In this document: in pieces, positions 48,347 to 56,636 of the stretch
Layout of the letters: each line of letters starts with the position of its first letter
Position numbering within the stretch: the first letter of the stretch is position 1
Source of the DNA: Limnohabitans sp. G3-2
Lineage (GTDB): Bacteria; Pseudomonadota; Gammaproteobacteria; Burkholderiales; Burkholderiaceae_C
Direction of reading: 5' to 3'
Assembly: GCF_002778275.1 (NCBI RefSeq)
Contig: NZ_NESG01000007.1
Span: 62,001-126,000 of the forward strand
DNA length: 64,000 nt
The notes under the pieces: model-generated
Databases searched by the model: none
The model's input: the letters and a program-made list of their open reading frames with translations, nothing else
What the model was told of the DNA's origin: nothing
Position numbers and translations under genes: made by a program

Positions 48347-48994
48347 ATGCTGTTTGGCAAATTGCTGCCCAAAGAAGGCAACTTCTTCGAACTCTTTAAC
48401 CAACACGCGGACCGGATTGTCGAAGCGGCACGGGCCTTCTCCAACTTGGTGGCCAATTACAACGATGTGCATCTGCGTGAAAAATACAACCGCGATGTGG
48501 ACAACGCCGAGCACGCCGCTGACCGCGTGACCCAGGAAGTGAACCGCCTGATCCACACCACCTTCATCACCCCGATTGACCGTGAGCAAATTCACGCCCT
48601 GATCAACCTGATGGACGATGTGGCCGATCTGATCCAGGACTCAGCGGAAACCATGGCGCTGTATGACGTGCGGCACATGACGGAAGAAATTACCCGTCTG
48701 ACCGATTTGTCCGTCAAGTGCTGCGAGCGCGTGCAGGACGCGGTCAAACTACTGGCCAAAATTGGCGAGCCCTCGGTGGCCGAAGCCGCTTTGAAGACTT
48801 GTGAAGAGATTGACCGCCTGGAGTCCGATGCGGACCGCGTGATGCGCAGCGCCATGAGCAAGCTGTTCCGCGACGAGCCCGATGTCCGCGAGATCATCAA
48901 GCTCAAAGCTATCTACGAACTGCTGGAAACCATCACCGACAAGTGTGAAGACGTGGCCAACCAGATCGAGGGCATCGTCCTCGAGAACTCCTGA
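48347..48994 (+). CDS. DUF47 family PiT accessory protein (PhoU-like)
   Basis: 215 residues, all-helical, PhoU-like. FNQHADRIVEAARAFSNLVA, YNRDVDNAEHAADRVTQEV and the repeat-like RLESDADRVMRSAMSKLF and YELLETITDKCEDVANQIEG match the DUF47 (YkaA) family, which regulates or supports the PiT transporter encoded next. Cytoplasmic. Strong CAGGAG before the ATG; 21 bases to pit. Confidence 0.92.
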   Translation: MLFGKLLPKEGNFFELFNQHADRIVEAARAFSNLVANYNDVHLREKYNRDVDNAEHAADRVTQEVNRLIHTTFITPIDREQIHALINLMDDVADLIQDSAETMALYDVRHMTEEITRLTDLSVKCCERVQDAVKLLAKIGEPSVAEAALKTCEEIDRLESDADRVMRSAMSKLFRDEPDVREIIKLKAIYELLETITDKCEDVANQIEGIVLENS

Positions 48995-49015
48995 TCTAAC
49001 GCGGGAACCTGACGT

Positions 49016-50029
49016 ATGGAAACCGTACAAGCGGCCTTGTGGGTGGTGATTTTGTTGGTCGCCTTGGCGCTCATTTTTGACTTCATGAATGGGTTTCATG
49101 ATGCAGCCAACTCGATTGCGACCGTGGTCTCCACGGGGGTGCTCAAGCCCGCCCAAGCAGTGGTCTTCGCCGCTTTTTTCAACTTCATCGCCATCTTTAT
49201 TTTCCATTTGAGTGTGGCTGCCACGGTGGGAAAGGGCATCGTTCAGCCAGGCATCGTGGACACCCATGTGGTGTTTGGCGCCTTGTTGGGGGCCATCACT
49301 TGGAACGTCATCACCTGGTTTTACGGCATTCCCAGCAGCTCTTCACATGCCCTGATTGGCGGCATTGTGGGCGCTGTCATTGCCAAGGCGGGCGCCGGTG
49401 CGTTGGTGTCCACGGGCATCATGAAAACGGTGGCTTTCATTTTTGTTTCACCCTTGCTTGGCTTCTTGTTGGGCTCTTTGATGATGGTGGCTGTGGCCCA
49501 TATTTTCCGACGTTCCAGACCGTCCAAGGTGGATAAATGGTTCCGTCGTTTGCAGCTTGTATCTGCTGGTGCTTACAGCTTGGGCCATGGCGGTAACGAT
49601 GCGCAAAAAACCATCGGCATCATCTGGTTGCTCTTGATTGCGACCGGTTATGCCACCACTGCTGATGCATCGCCTCCGGGCTGGGTCATCGTCTCTTGTT
49701 ACATGGCGATTGGCTTGGGCACCATGTTTGGCGGCTGGCGCATTGTCAAAACGATGGGTCAAAAAATCACCAAACTCAAACCCGTGGGTGGGTTTTGCGC
49801 CGAAACGGGTGGTGCCATGACCTTGTTTTTGGCCACCACCTTGGGCATACCCGTATCCACCACGCACACCATCACGGGTGCCATTGTGGGCGTGGGCTCG
49901 ACCCAGCGTGCCAGCGCCGTGCGTTGGGGAGTCGCTGGCAACATCATTTGGGCCTGGGTATTGACCATTCCTGCCAGCGCTTTTGTTGCAGCGCTGGCCT
50001 ATTGGGTGAGCTTCCAGATTTTTGACTGA
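49016..50029 (+). CDS. pit: Inorganic phosphate transporter, PiT family
   Basis: 337 residues, about ten spans. Low-affinity uptake of metal-phosphate with protons. The duplicated PiT signature is clear: FDFMNGFHDAANSIATVVST near 21-40 and SLGHGGNDAQKTIGI near 188-202, plus GIPSSSSHALIGGIVGA and GIPVSTTHTITGAIVG. Operon with the DUF47 gene behind a Pho-box-like site. Confidence 0.96.
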   Translation: METVQAALWVVILLVALALIFDFMNGFHDAANSIATVVSTGVLKPAQAVVFAAFFNFIAIFIFHLSVAATVGKGIVQPGIVDTHVVFGALLGAITWNVITWFYGIPSSSSHALIGGIVGAVIAKAGAGALVSTGIMKTVAFIFVSPLLGFLLGSLMMVAVAHIFRRSRPSKVDKWFRRLQLVSAGAYSLGHGGNDAQKTIGIIWLLLIATGYATTADASPPGWVIVSCYMAIGLGTMFGGWRIVKTMGQKITKLKPVGGFCAETGGAMTLFLATTLGIPVSTTHTITGAIVGVGSTQRASAVRWGVAGNIIWAWVLTIPASAFVAALAYWVSFQIFD

Positions 50030-50074
50030 TGTACAAACCGACAGCGTTGGACTAGGGCGCTGTCAGGTCAAGCC

Positions 50075-50109
50075 AAGCCGTCCGCATGAAAGCATCGGGT
50101 GGCTTTTTT
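50075..50109 (+). terminator. Rho-independent terminator behind pit
   Basis: AAGCCGTCCG-(C)-ATG / CAT-CGGGTGGCTT, about 13 pairs with one bulge and G-U pairs, AAAG loop, then T5. A second perfect hairpin GACAGCG / CGCTGTC (50040-50064) precedes it. Confidence 0.65.
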
Positions 50110-50554
50110 ATTGGCTGATCAGGCGCGCCGCTTCGATCTGGTATTCAAAGTAACGTTGTAAGCTGAAGACCAAGCTGGCCATCAAGACGGTGGTGCCTAG
50201 CAGCAAGGCTGTGGCAGTGCCAATGATGGTGCCCCACTGGGTTCTGCCAGCAGCTGCCAGTTCATCGGCGGTCGGGTTGAATTTGGCGTTCCATTTTTCG
50301 ATGGGCATCAGGCCATACACGATGGCATTGAGGGCGCAGCCTGCGATGGTGAAACCCAACAAGGGGATCAGCAACCAGCTGAGGGTGTCGTCCTGGCCCA
50401 ACTTCTGCACGCGCTCGAGGCCATATAAACCCAGCGCTGTGGGCACAGGGAGCAGCCATCCTAAGGTGTCGGTCAAGCCATAGAGGTAAAAGCGGTGCAG
50501 GCCCAATGGGCCCGTCCAAAAAGTCAGCCAAGTTGCAAGGGTTTTGTTTTTCAT
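50108..50554 (-). CDS. TM2-like membrane protein of unknown function
   Basis: 148 residues, about four hydrophobic segments. The start KNKTLATWLTFWTGPLGLHRFYLYG looks like a TM2 domain (G-x-H-R-F-Y-L-Y-G), which occurs in many small bacterial membrane proteins. The rest (WLLIPLLGFTIAGCALNAIVYGL; RTQWGTIIGTATALLLG) is not recognised. The ATG at 50554 is used; the frame upstream overlaps the acetyltransferase end. Function unknown. Confidence 0.8.
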   Translation of the reverse strand: MKNKTLATWLTFWTGPLGLHRFYLYGLTDTLGWLLPVPTALGLYGLERVQKLGQDDTLSWLLIPLLGFTIAGCALNAIVYGLMPIEKWNAKFNPTADELAAAGRTQWGTIIGTATALLLGTTVLMASLVFSLQRYFEYQIEAARLISQ

Positions 50555-50562
50555 CGGCTTGA

Positions 50563-51081
50563 TTATTGCGGAGCCGAGCTGTCGCCAGCGCCCAAAGGCT
50601 TTTCCATCATCACGACATCGAGCCAACGGTCAAATTTCCATCCGCATGACTTGAGGATGCCTACGTGGCTGAAGCCCACGGCGCTGTGCACGCCGATTGA
50701 TCCTGCATTCGCCGAGTCCCCAATCACCGCCAAAAATTTGCGCACCCCTGCGCGTTCGGCCTGGGCGCACAATTCGCCCAGCAGGGCGCGGCCCATGCCC
50801 TTGCGGTGCAGATCGGGGGCCATGTAAATGGAGTCTTCGGCCGAAAAGCGGTAGGCGGGGCGGGGTTTGAACCAATTGCAATAGGCAAATCCCATGACTC
50901 GGTCTTCGTCTTCCAGCACCAAGTAGGGCAGACCTTTGGACAGCACATCGGCGCGGCGGCTGGCCATGTCGGCCTCAGAGGGCGGGTCGATCTCGAAAGT
51001 GCCAGTCCCTGTGAGCACGTGGTGGCGGTAAATGGCCGTGATGGCCGCAACATCTTCGTCGCGGCTGGGTCGGATGAGTGG
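50563..51081 (-). CDS. GNAT family N-acetyltransferase (phosphinothricin acetyltransferase-like)
   Basis: 172 residues from a TTG at 51081 with GGGAG seven bases upstream; the in-frame stretch further upstream runs over the rpsP promoter and is rejected. LIRPSRDEDVAAITAIYRHHVLTGTGTFE at the start, acetyl-CoA loop around YMAPDLHRKGMGRALLGEL and IGVHSAVGFSHVGILKSCGWKF match the PAT/YncA group, which acetylates amino acids or related amines. Substrate unknown. Confidence 0.85.
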   Translation of the reverse strand, partial: PLIRPSRDEDVAAITAIYRHHVLTGTGTFEIDPPSEADMASRRADVLSKGLPYLVLEDEDRVMGFAYCNWFKPRPAYRFSAEDSIYMAPDLHRKGMGRALLGELCAQAERAGVRKFLAVIGDSANAGSIGVHSAVGFSHVGILKSCGWKFDRWLDVVMMEKPLGAGDSSAPQ

Positions 51082-51100
51082 CAAGGCAGAGCTCCCGTTG

Positions 51101-51106
51101 TATAAT
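51101..51106 (+). promoter_or_regulatory. -10 box of the rpsP operon
   Basis: Consensus TATAAT, 115 bases before rpsP. The -35 (TGGCAA, 16-base spacer) is weak. The leader of about 110 bases up to rpsP has no ORF. Confidence 0.55.
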
Positions 51107-51221
51107 GGTGGGCTTTTCAGTGTGTCACTGGCCGGGTGGCCAGTTGCGTGTCTCAAACGCTGAAGGATACCGGGCATCTGGGCAATTGTTCCCAAGATAC
51201 CCAACCACCCAAGGATAAATC

Positions 51222-51473
51222 ATGGTTGTTATTCGTTTGAACCGCGGCGGCTCTAAAGCACGTCCTTTCTTCAACATCGTCGTGGCTGACAAGCGCGTGC
51301 GTCGCGATGGTCGCTTCCTCGAGCGCATCGGTTTCTACAACCCCACAGCCAAAGGTGGCGAAGAAGGCCTGCGCATTGCACAAGACCGCCTGACCTACTG
51401 GAAGAGCGTGGGTGCTCAGGCTTCCCCCACCGTGGAACGCCTGATCCGTCAAGCCGGCAAAGCTGCCGCCTGA
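51222..51473 (+). CDS. rpsP: Small ribosomal subunit protein bS16
   Basis: 83 residues. [20 protein letters not shown] and [16 protein letters not shown] are standard S16. First gene of rpsP-rimM-trmD-rplS, spaced 16, 28 and about 116 bases. Confidence 0.98.
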   Translation: MVVIRLNRGGSKARPFFNIVVADKRVRRDGRFLERIGFYNPTAKGGEEGLRIAQDRLTYWKSVGAQASPTVERLIRQAGKAAA

Positions 51474-51489
51474 TTGGTCCGCACGGGTC

Positions 51490-52107
51490 ATGCGTCCGCC
51501 TTTGGAAACAGCCGCACTGCCGGCTGACGCCATCGAAATCGGACGCATCACCGATGCCTGGGGCATCAAAGGCTGGTTCAAGGTCTTGCCCCACAGCGCC
51601 TCGCCCGAGGCGCTTTTTTCTGCCAAGCGCTGGTTTTTGTTGCCGCCCGAGCGGCCCATGAAACCTCAACGCGCGACCGAAATGGCGGCCTCTAAAACAG
51701 AACAAGTGGCTTGGACCGAGCCTTTGCTGTTGTGCCTCAAGGAAGTCAAAGACCATTCGGACACCGTGGTCGCCTGTGCCCAAGACATCAACGACCGCAA
51801 CGCCGCCGAGGCTTTGCGCGGCGCACGCATTTTTGTTCCGCGCTCCAGTTTTCCGACCGCTGCAGAGGGTGAGTACTACTGGGTCGATCTGATCGGCTTG
51901 CAAGTGCTCAACCGTGAAGGCATTGATCTTGGCCAAGTGCGCGACCTCATGTCCACCGGTCCACAAACCGTGTTGGTCATTGAAGCCGCTTCTGAGACCG
52001 AAGGCGCCAAACCCGTCGAGCGCATGATTCCGTTTGTGGCGGCCTTCGTCGATGGCGTTGACCTGTCCGCCAAGCGCATCACAGTCGACTGGCAGCCCGA
52101 CTACTGA
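51490..52107 (+). CDS. rimM: Ribosome maturation factor RimM
   Basis: 205 residues. Binds S19 in 30S head maturation. N-terminal barrel with EIGRITDAWGIKGWFKVLPH near 15-35; the PRC-barrel C-terminus starts at YYWVDLIGLQVLNREGIDLG and ends FVDGVDLSAKRITVDW. An insertion of about 15 residues between strands (RPMKPQRATEMAASK) makes it longer than the E. coli protein. Confidence 0.96.
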   Translation: MRPPLETAALPADAIEIGRITDAWGIKGWFKVLPHSASPEALFSAKRWFLLPPERPMKPQRATEMAASKTEQVAWTEPLLLCLKEVKDHSDTVVACAQDINDRNAAEALRGARIFVPRSSFPTAAEGEYYWVDLIGLQVLNREGIDLGQVRDLMSTGPQTVLVIEAASETEGAKPVERMIPFVAAFVDGVDLSAKRITVDWQPDY

Positions 52108-52135
52108 GCGGCCCCGGCCGTGGAGGGCCATCCCC

Positions 52136-52933
52136 ATGCGCTTTGACATCATCACCCTGTTTCCCGAGCTTTTTGCGCCGCTTATGACGAGTGGCATCAC
52201 CCGCCGTGCTTACGAAAGCGGTTTGGTCGATGTGCGCTTGTGGAATCCGCGCGACCACGCCGAAGGCAATTACCGCCGTGTCGATGACCGGTCTTTTGGC
52301 GGTGGCCCTGGCATGGTCATGTTGGCTGAGCCCTTGTTCAAATGCCTGACGGCGATACGTGCCGAGCGCCAAGAGGCCCATCCAGCCCCTTTGGTGTTGT
52401 TTTCTCCCATTGGGCAGGTGCTGAACCATTCGGTGGTCGAGTCGTGGTCGAGCAGCCCGGGGGCCGTGTTGTTGTGTGGCCGCTATGAAGGTGTCGATCA
52501 GCGGTTCATTGACAAGTACGTCGATCGGCAAATCAGTCTGGGAGATTTTGTGCTCTCTGGCGGTGAAATTGCCGCCATGGCGCTGCTCGATGCCGTCGCC
52601 CGTTTGCAACCCGGTGTCCTCAATGACGAAGGCAGCCACCAGCAAGACAGCTTCAACCCTGCATTGGACGGTTTGCTGGACAGTCCGCACTACACCCGCC
52701 CTGAGGTTTGGCAGGACAGTGCCGTGCCCACGGCCTTGATGTCGGGCCATCACGCCCAGATTGCGCGCTGGCGGCGCGAAGAAAGCTTGCGCATCAGTGC
52801 CTTGCATCGGCCGCAATTGCTGGAGCAGGCGCGTCTGTCGGGCAAGCTCAGTCGACAGGACGAAGCGTTCCTCCAGCAGCTTGAGCAGGGCCCATCGGCT
52901 GTTCGCAGCAGTGCGGACTCGAAAAAGCTATAA
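52136..52933 (+). CDS. trmD: tRNA (guanine-N1)-methyltransferase TrmD
   Basis: 265 residues. Makes m1G37 in tRNA with SAM. MRFDIITLFPELFAP at the start, YRRVDDRSFGGGPGMVM, LCGRYEGVDQRFIDKYVDRQ and ISLGDFVLSGGEIAAM (trefoil-knot SAM site), and RPEVWQDSAVPTALMSGHHA. ATG 52136 is the only start giving the conserved N-terminus. Confidence 0.98.
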   Translation: MRFDIITLFPELFAPLMTSGITRRAYESGLVDVRLWNPRDHAEGNYRRVDDRSFGGGPGMVMLAEPLFKCLTAIRAERQEAHPAPLVLFSPIGQVLNHSVVESWSSSPGAVLLCGRYEGVDQRFIDKYVDRQISLGDFVLSGGEIAAMALLDAVARLQPGVLNDEGSHQQDSFNPALDGLLDSPHYTRPEVWQDSAVPTALMSGHHAQIARWRREESLRISALHRPQLLEQARLSGKLSRQDEAFLQQLEQGPSAVRSSADSKKL

Positions 52934-52934
52934 T
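52929..52934 (+). promoter_or_regulatory. Possible internal -10 box for rplS
   Basis: Consensus TATAAT overlapping the trmD stop. It would give an rplS message with a leader of about 108 bases. No good -35 at 16-18 bases. Confidence 0.35.
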
Positions 52935-53049
52935 CAAAGGCTTTTCGATCCTCTACCCGCCGCGATCTGGCTCAGTCATGCACATGCATGGCCTTTACAG
53001 CACAGAACGCCCCTTGTGTAGCGAGGCATGATCGGACGGAGTTCAAAAA

Positions 53050-53433
53050 ATGAATTTGATTCAAACTCTTGAGCAGGAAGAAATTGCCCGTCTGGGTAAA
53101 GTGATTCCTGAATTTGCCCCCGGCGACACCGTGATCGTCAGCGTCAACGTGGTGGAAGGTGCGCGCAAGCGTGTCCAAGCCTACGAAGGTGTTGTGATTG
53201 CCAAGCGTAACCGTGGCCTGAACAGCGGCTTCACTGTGCGCAAGGTCTCCAGTGGCGAAGGTGTGGAACGTACGTTCCAAACCTACAGCCCTGTGATCGC
53301 CAGCATTGAAGTCAAGCGTCGTGGCGATGTTCGCCGCGCCAAGCTGTACTACCTGCGTGACCGCAGCGGCAAGTCGGCACGTATCAAAGAAAAGTTGCCT
53401 CAGCGCAAAGCAGCACCTGCTGCCAAAGCGTAA
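53050..53433 (+). CDS. rplS: Large ribosomal subunit protein bL19
   Basis: 127 residues. [20 protein letters not shown] and [20 protein letters not shown] are typical L19, at the 30S-50S interface. Basic tail [13 protein letters not shown]. Last gene of the ribosomal operon; strong terminator follows. Confidence 0.98.
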   Translation: MNLIQTLEQEEIARLGKVIPEFAPGDTVIVSVNVVEGARKRVQAYEGVVIAKRNRGLNSGFTVRKVSSGEGVERTFQTYSPVIASIEVKRRGDVRRAKLYYLRDRSGKSARIKEKLPQRKAAPAAKA

Positions 53434-53451
53434 AGCCTTTTCGGAGATACG

Positions 53452-53490
53452 AAAAAACCGCCCGGGTTTGCGCCCAGGGCGGTTTTTTTT
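53452..53490 (+). terminator. Rho-independent terminator of rplS
   Basis: AACCGCCC / GGGCGGTT with an inner GGG/CCC helix and TTTGCG loop, then T8. Confidence 0.9.
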
Positions 53491-53530
53491 ATGGGCGTTT
53501 CAAATGGGCTCCTGATGGCCTTGCGGCCAT

Positions 53531-53563
53531 GAAAAAAGGTCTTGCCGTTGAGGGCAAGACCTT
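53531..53563 (-). terminator. Rho-independent terminator of the DEAD-box helicase gene
   Basis: Minus-strand AAGGTCTTGCC / GGCAAGACCTT (11 perfect pairs, 6-base loop), followed by T-rich sequence, about 40 bases behind the helicase stop. Confidence 0.85.
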
Positions 53564-53604
53564 CGAGAGGGCCATGAAGTCCTGGTTGCAAGCCAGAACA
53601 ACAA

Positions 53605-55692
53605 TCAACCGCGTGTGATCTTCAGCACGCGGGTGCCGCCGCGCTTGGCAGGGCCTTCGCCAGCTGCGCCGTGGGGTTTGAAGTTGCTGGCACCGAACTG
53701 CTTGGGGCCGCGAGCGAACTTGTCGCCCGCACCTGCTGCGCCACGTGGTGCAGGACGCGCGGCGTTGCGGTTGTCACCACCACGCTCTTCCCAGCGGCCA
53801 CCTTGACGGGGACCGTCTTGACGTGCGTCCTGGCGTTGGGCAGGGCGGCTGTCGCCACGGTCCCAAGGGTGCGCAGGTGCTGCGCGTTGCTCAAAACGGT
53901 CACCGCCTCGGTTCTCACCACGGGGGGCGTCAAAACGACCGCCTTCTTTTCGGACGTCGAAGCGGGGTTCGCTGCGTTGCTCAAATCGAGGTTGCTCGTC
54001 ACGGAAGTGGCCACGTGGGGCGCGGTTGTCAAAACCACCACCGTTGTCGCGGTCGCGGTTGCCACCGAAGTCACGGCCACCAGGGGCGGGACGACCACCA
54101 CGGAAACCACCGCCTGCGTTCGCGTAATTGCGCTCACCACCAAAGCGGTCACCGCCACGGCCCATGGGCTTGCGGGCTTCGGGCATGCGAACCTTGGGCT
54201 CCAAGCCCGGAATCACTTCGGCCTTGAAAGGCTGGCGTGTGTAGGACTCGATGTCGCCAATTTTGCGACGGTCACGGATCTCGGCAAATGTCACGGCCAA
54301 GCCATCGCGGCCAGCACGGCCTGTACGGCCAATGCGGTGGGTGTAGTCCTCGGCCTTCATCGGCAAGCCGAAGTTGAACACGTGGGTGATGGTGGGCACG
54401 TCGATGCCGCGGGCGGCCACGTCGGTGGCGACCAAAATTTGGACCTGGCCATTGCGCAGGGCCATCAGTCGGCGGTTGCGCATGCCTTGGCTCAAGGCGC
54501 CGTGCAGGGCCACAGCCGAGAAGCCGTCTTGCTGCAGATCGGCGGCCAAGCCGTCGCATTCGATTTGGGTGCTGGAGAACACGATGGCTTGGTCGATGGT
54601 GGCGTCACGCAACCAATGGTCAAGCATCTGGCGCTTGTGTTGGGCGTTGTCAGCCCAAAACAGCACCTGCTTGATGTTGTTGTGTTTTTCTTGGGGGTTG
54701 TCGATCTGGATTTTCTGGACCGATGAGCCACCGTCGTGCATCACACGCATGGCCAATTGTTGAATGCGTGGCGCAAAGGTGGCGCTGAACATCATGGTTT
54801 GGCGGCGCTGGCTGGTCATGTCGTTGATGTCAGCCAAGTCGTCCGAGAAGCCCAGGTCGAGCATGCGGTCGGCTTCGTCCACCACCAAGAATTGCACCTT
54901 GTCCAGCTTGATTTGCATGGAGCGTTGCAGATCAAGCAACCGGCCGGGGGTGGCCACGACCAAGTTGGCATTTTGCAGTTTGGCAATTTGCAACTGGTAA
55001 GGAATGCCGCCGACCACGTTGGCCACGCGCAGACCGCGTGTGTGTTTGACCAGCTCAATGGCGTCTTGCGCCACTTGCTGGGCCAACTCGCGTGTGGGGC
55101 ACAAGATCAGCGCACCCGGTGTGGGTGCCTTGAAATTGCGTGGATTGGTGGGGTCTTTGCGCTTGGAGCGCTTGGGTGCTGGCTCGCCCTTGGCGGCAGC
55201 GTCGGCGCATGCTTGGTCAAATTCTGCACGTTCAGCCGCTTCTTGCTCTGCCATCTGCTGGATCAGCGTGTGCAACACGGGCAGCAAAAAGGCGGCGGTT
55301 TTGCCGCTGCCGGTTTGGCTGGAGACCATCAGGTCGGTGTAGCCATTGGATTTGCCGTCTTTGGAGCCGCCCGCTGTGGGCAAGGCCAGAGGAATGGCAC
55401 GCAATTGGACCGCAGTAGGCTGGGTGTAGCCCAAATCGGCCACGGCTTGCACCAGCTCAGGGGCCAGGCCCAGTTCCACGAACCCATTGGGTTCATCGGC
55501 GACAGCGGCCAATTGTTCGGATTCTTCGCTCGCGATTTCAGCGGGCGTTTCAGAGGTGATTTCGGCCGCTGCGGCGACCATGATTTCAGTGGCCAAGTTT
55601 TTCTGGGCGGCTTGCGCAGTCGACTCGGTGGTGATGGATGTGATTTCGGCAGGCGACAAGTCGTCCTGCACTGTGTTCAAAGTGTCGGTCAT
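53605..55692 (-). CDS. DEAD-box ATP-dependent RNA helicase with long RG-rich tail
   Basis: 695 residues, RhlE/DbpA-like group. Helicase motifs in order: Q motif PTAVQLRAIP, I SQTGSGKT, Ia PTRELAQQ, II VDEADRMLD, III FSATF, V ARGIDVP, VI HRIGRTGRAG. Unusual points: an acidic N-terminal extension of about 90 residues, an insertion of about 45 charged residues between motifs I and Ia (near EFDQACADAAAKGEPAPKRS), and a tail of about 170 residues rich in G, R and D (GGDRFGGERN; RDFGGNRDRDNGGGFDNR). Start ATG 55692. A leader of up to 215 bases can fold. Confidence 0.95.
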   Translation of the reverse strand: MTDTLNTVQDDLSPAEITSITTESTAQAAQKNLATEIMVAAAAEITSETPAEIASEESEQLAAVADEPNGFVELGLAPELVQAVADLGYTQPTAVQLRAIPLALPTAGGSKDGKSNGYTDLMVSSQTGSGKTAAFLLPVLHTLIQQMAEQEAAERAEFDQACADAAAKGEPAPKRSKRKDPTNPRNFKAPTPGALILCPTRELAQQVAQDAIELVKHTRGLRVANVVGGIPYQLQIAKLQNANLVVATPGRLLDLQRSMQIKLDKVQFLVVDEADRMLDLGFSDDLADINDMTSQRRQTMMFSATFAPRIQQLAMRVMHDGGSSVQKIQIDNPQEKHNNIKQVLFWADNAQHKRQMLDHWLRDATIDQAIVFSSTQIECDGLAADLQQDGFSAVALHGALSQGMRNRRLMALRNGQVQILVATDVAARGIDVPTITHVFNFGLPMKAEDYTHRIGRTGRAGRDGLAVTFAEIRDRRKIGDIESYTRQPFKAEVIPGLEPKVRMPEARKPMGRGGDRFGGERNYANAGGGFRGGRPAPGGRDFGGNRDRDNGGGFDNRAPRGHFRDEQPRFEQRSEPRFDVRKEGGRFDAPRGENRGGDRFEQRAAPAHPWDRGDSRPAQRQDARQDGPRQGGRWEERGGDNRNAARPAPRGAAGAGDKFARGPKQFGASNFKPHGAAGEGPAKRGGTRVLKITRG

Positions 55693-55754
55693 GTGTGTAA
55701 AAAACTCGCACGGGACAACGACCGCCAACAGAAAAACTGTTGCATCAGGTCTTA

Positions 55755-55796
55755 GCACCGCAAGGTTGAAAAAACATCAACCATCAAACGGTGCTC
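55755..55796 (-). promoter_or_regulatory. Stem-loop in the helicase leader
   Basis: Outer helix AGCACCG / CGGTGCT and inner helix GGTTGA / TCAACC, perfect pairs, with a T-rich apical loop in the mRNA sense. It lies 63-104 bases before the helicase ATG. A CATAAT box at 55906-55911 (minus) could start the transcript. Confidence 0.5.
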
Positions 55797-55951
55797 GCGA
55801 GGGGCGCTGGGCATGAAGCCTGGCCACTGTGAGTGACCCTATCGTTGGGTCAAGGCATGAAGGGAGATGTATGAATTGCCGCACCTGAAATGCAGCAAGC
55901 CCACGATTATGGCACGGCCAAAGAAAAAACGCTAGGGTTTTCCCTGAAAAA

Positions 55952-56542
55952 TCACAATCGGATGAAATGCTCGCGGTAATGCGCCAATTCGTCGATGGAT
56001 TCATGCACATCGGCCAAAGCAGTGTGCTTTTGCTGTTTCTTGAATGAGGAATACACCTCGGGCTTCCAGCGGCGCGAGAGTTCCTTGAGCGTGCTCACGT
56101 CCAAATTGCGGTAGTGGAAAAACGATTCCAGTTTGGGCATGAACTTGACCAAAAAGCGGCGGTCTTGGCTGATCGTGTTGCCGCACAGAGGGGATGCGCT
56201 TTTGGGCACGTACTTTTTCAGGAAAGCCAGGATCTGCTCTTGGGCATCGGCTTCGCTGGTGGTGGAGGCCTTGACCTTGTCGATCAGCCCACTTTTGCCG
56301 TGGGTGCCCTTGTTCCATTTGTCCATTTGGTTCAGCAATTCGTCGCTTTGGTGAATCACCAGGACAGGCCCTTCGATGCGCGGGGTCAGGTGCGGGCCGG
56401 TCACGATCACGGCGATCTCCAGCAAGCGTTCTTTTTCCGGGTCCAGGCCGGTCATTTCGCAATCGATCCAGACCAGGTTCTGATCGGATTTGGCCAGCGC
56501 TGTGGCTTCAGGGGCGGGGGTAGGGTTGTGCTCATCAGACAT
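55952..56542 (-). CDS. orn: Oligoribonuclease
   Basis: 196 residues. DEDDh exonuclease that degrades di- to pentaribonucleotides, including pGpG. Active-site blocks: [12 protein letters not shown] (D, E), [16 protein letters not shown] (D), [14 protein letters not shown] (H, D). GACAAT lies 6 bases before the ATG and no Shine-Dalgarno is seen. Divergent from the M48 protease gene, 94 bases apart. Confidence 0.97.
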   Translation of the reverse strand: MSDEHNPTPAPEATALAKSDQNLVWIDCEMTGLDPEKERLLEIAVIVTGPHLTPRIEGPVLVIHQSDELLNQMDKWNKGTHGKSGLIDKVKASTTSEADAQEQILAFLKKYVPKSASPLCGNTISQDRRFLVKFMPKLESFFHYRNLDVSTLKELSRRWKPEVYSSFKKQQKHTALADVHESIDELAHYREHFIRL

Positions 56543-56636
56543 GGGGGGATTGTCGCCGATGCCATGAACCTGCAGGCAGCATGCTTGAAACGCGGCACAA
56601 CAGAGCGCACTCGGGGACGGCTCCTACAATGCAGGG

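Noticed and set aside
51082-51204. In-frame extension of the GNAT gene upstream to 51204
   Set aside because: It would cover the rpsP promoter, and a TTG with a good Shine-Dalgarno at 51081 gives the conserved N-terminus.
53671-54726. 351-codon plus-strand frame rich in Thr and Val opposite the helicase tail
   Set aside because: Antisense shadow of the repetitive RG-rich C-terminus; no start context and no recognisable domain.
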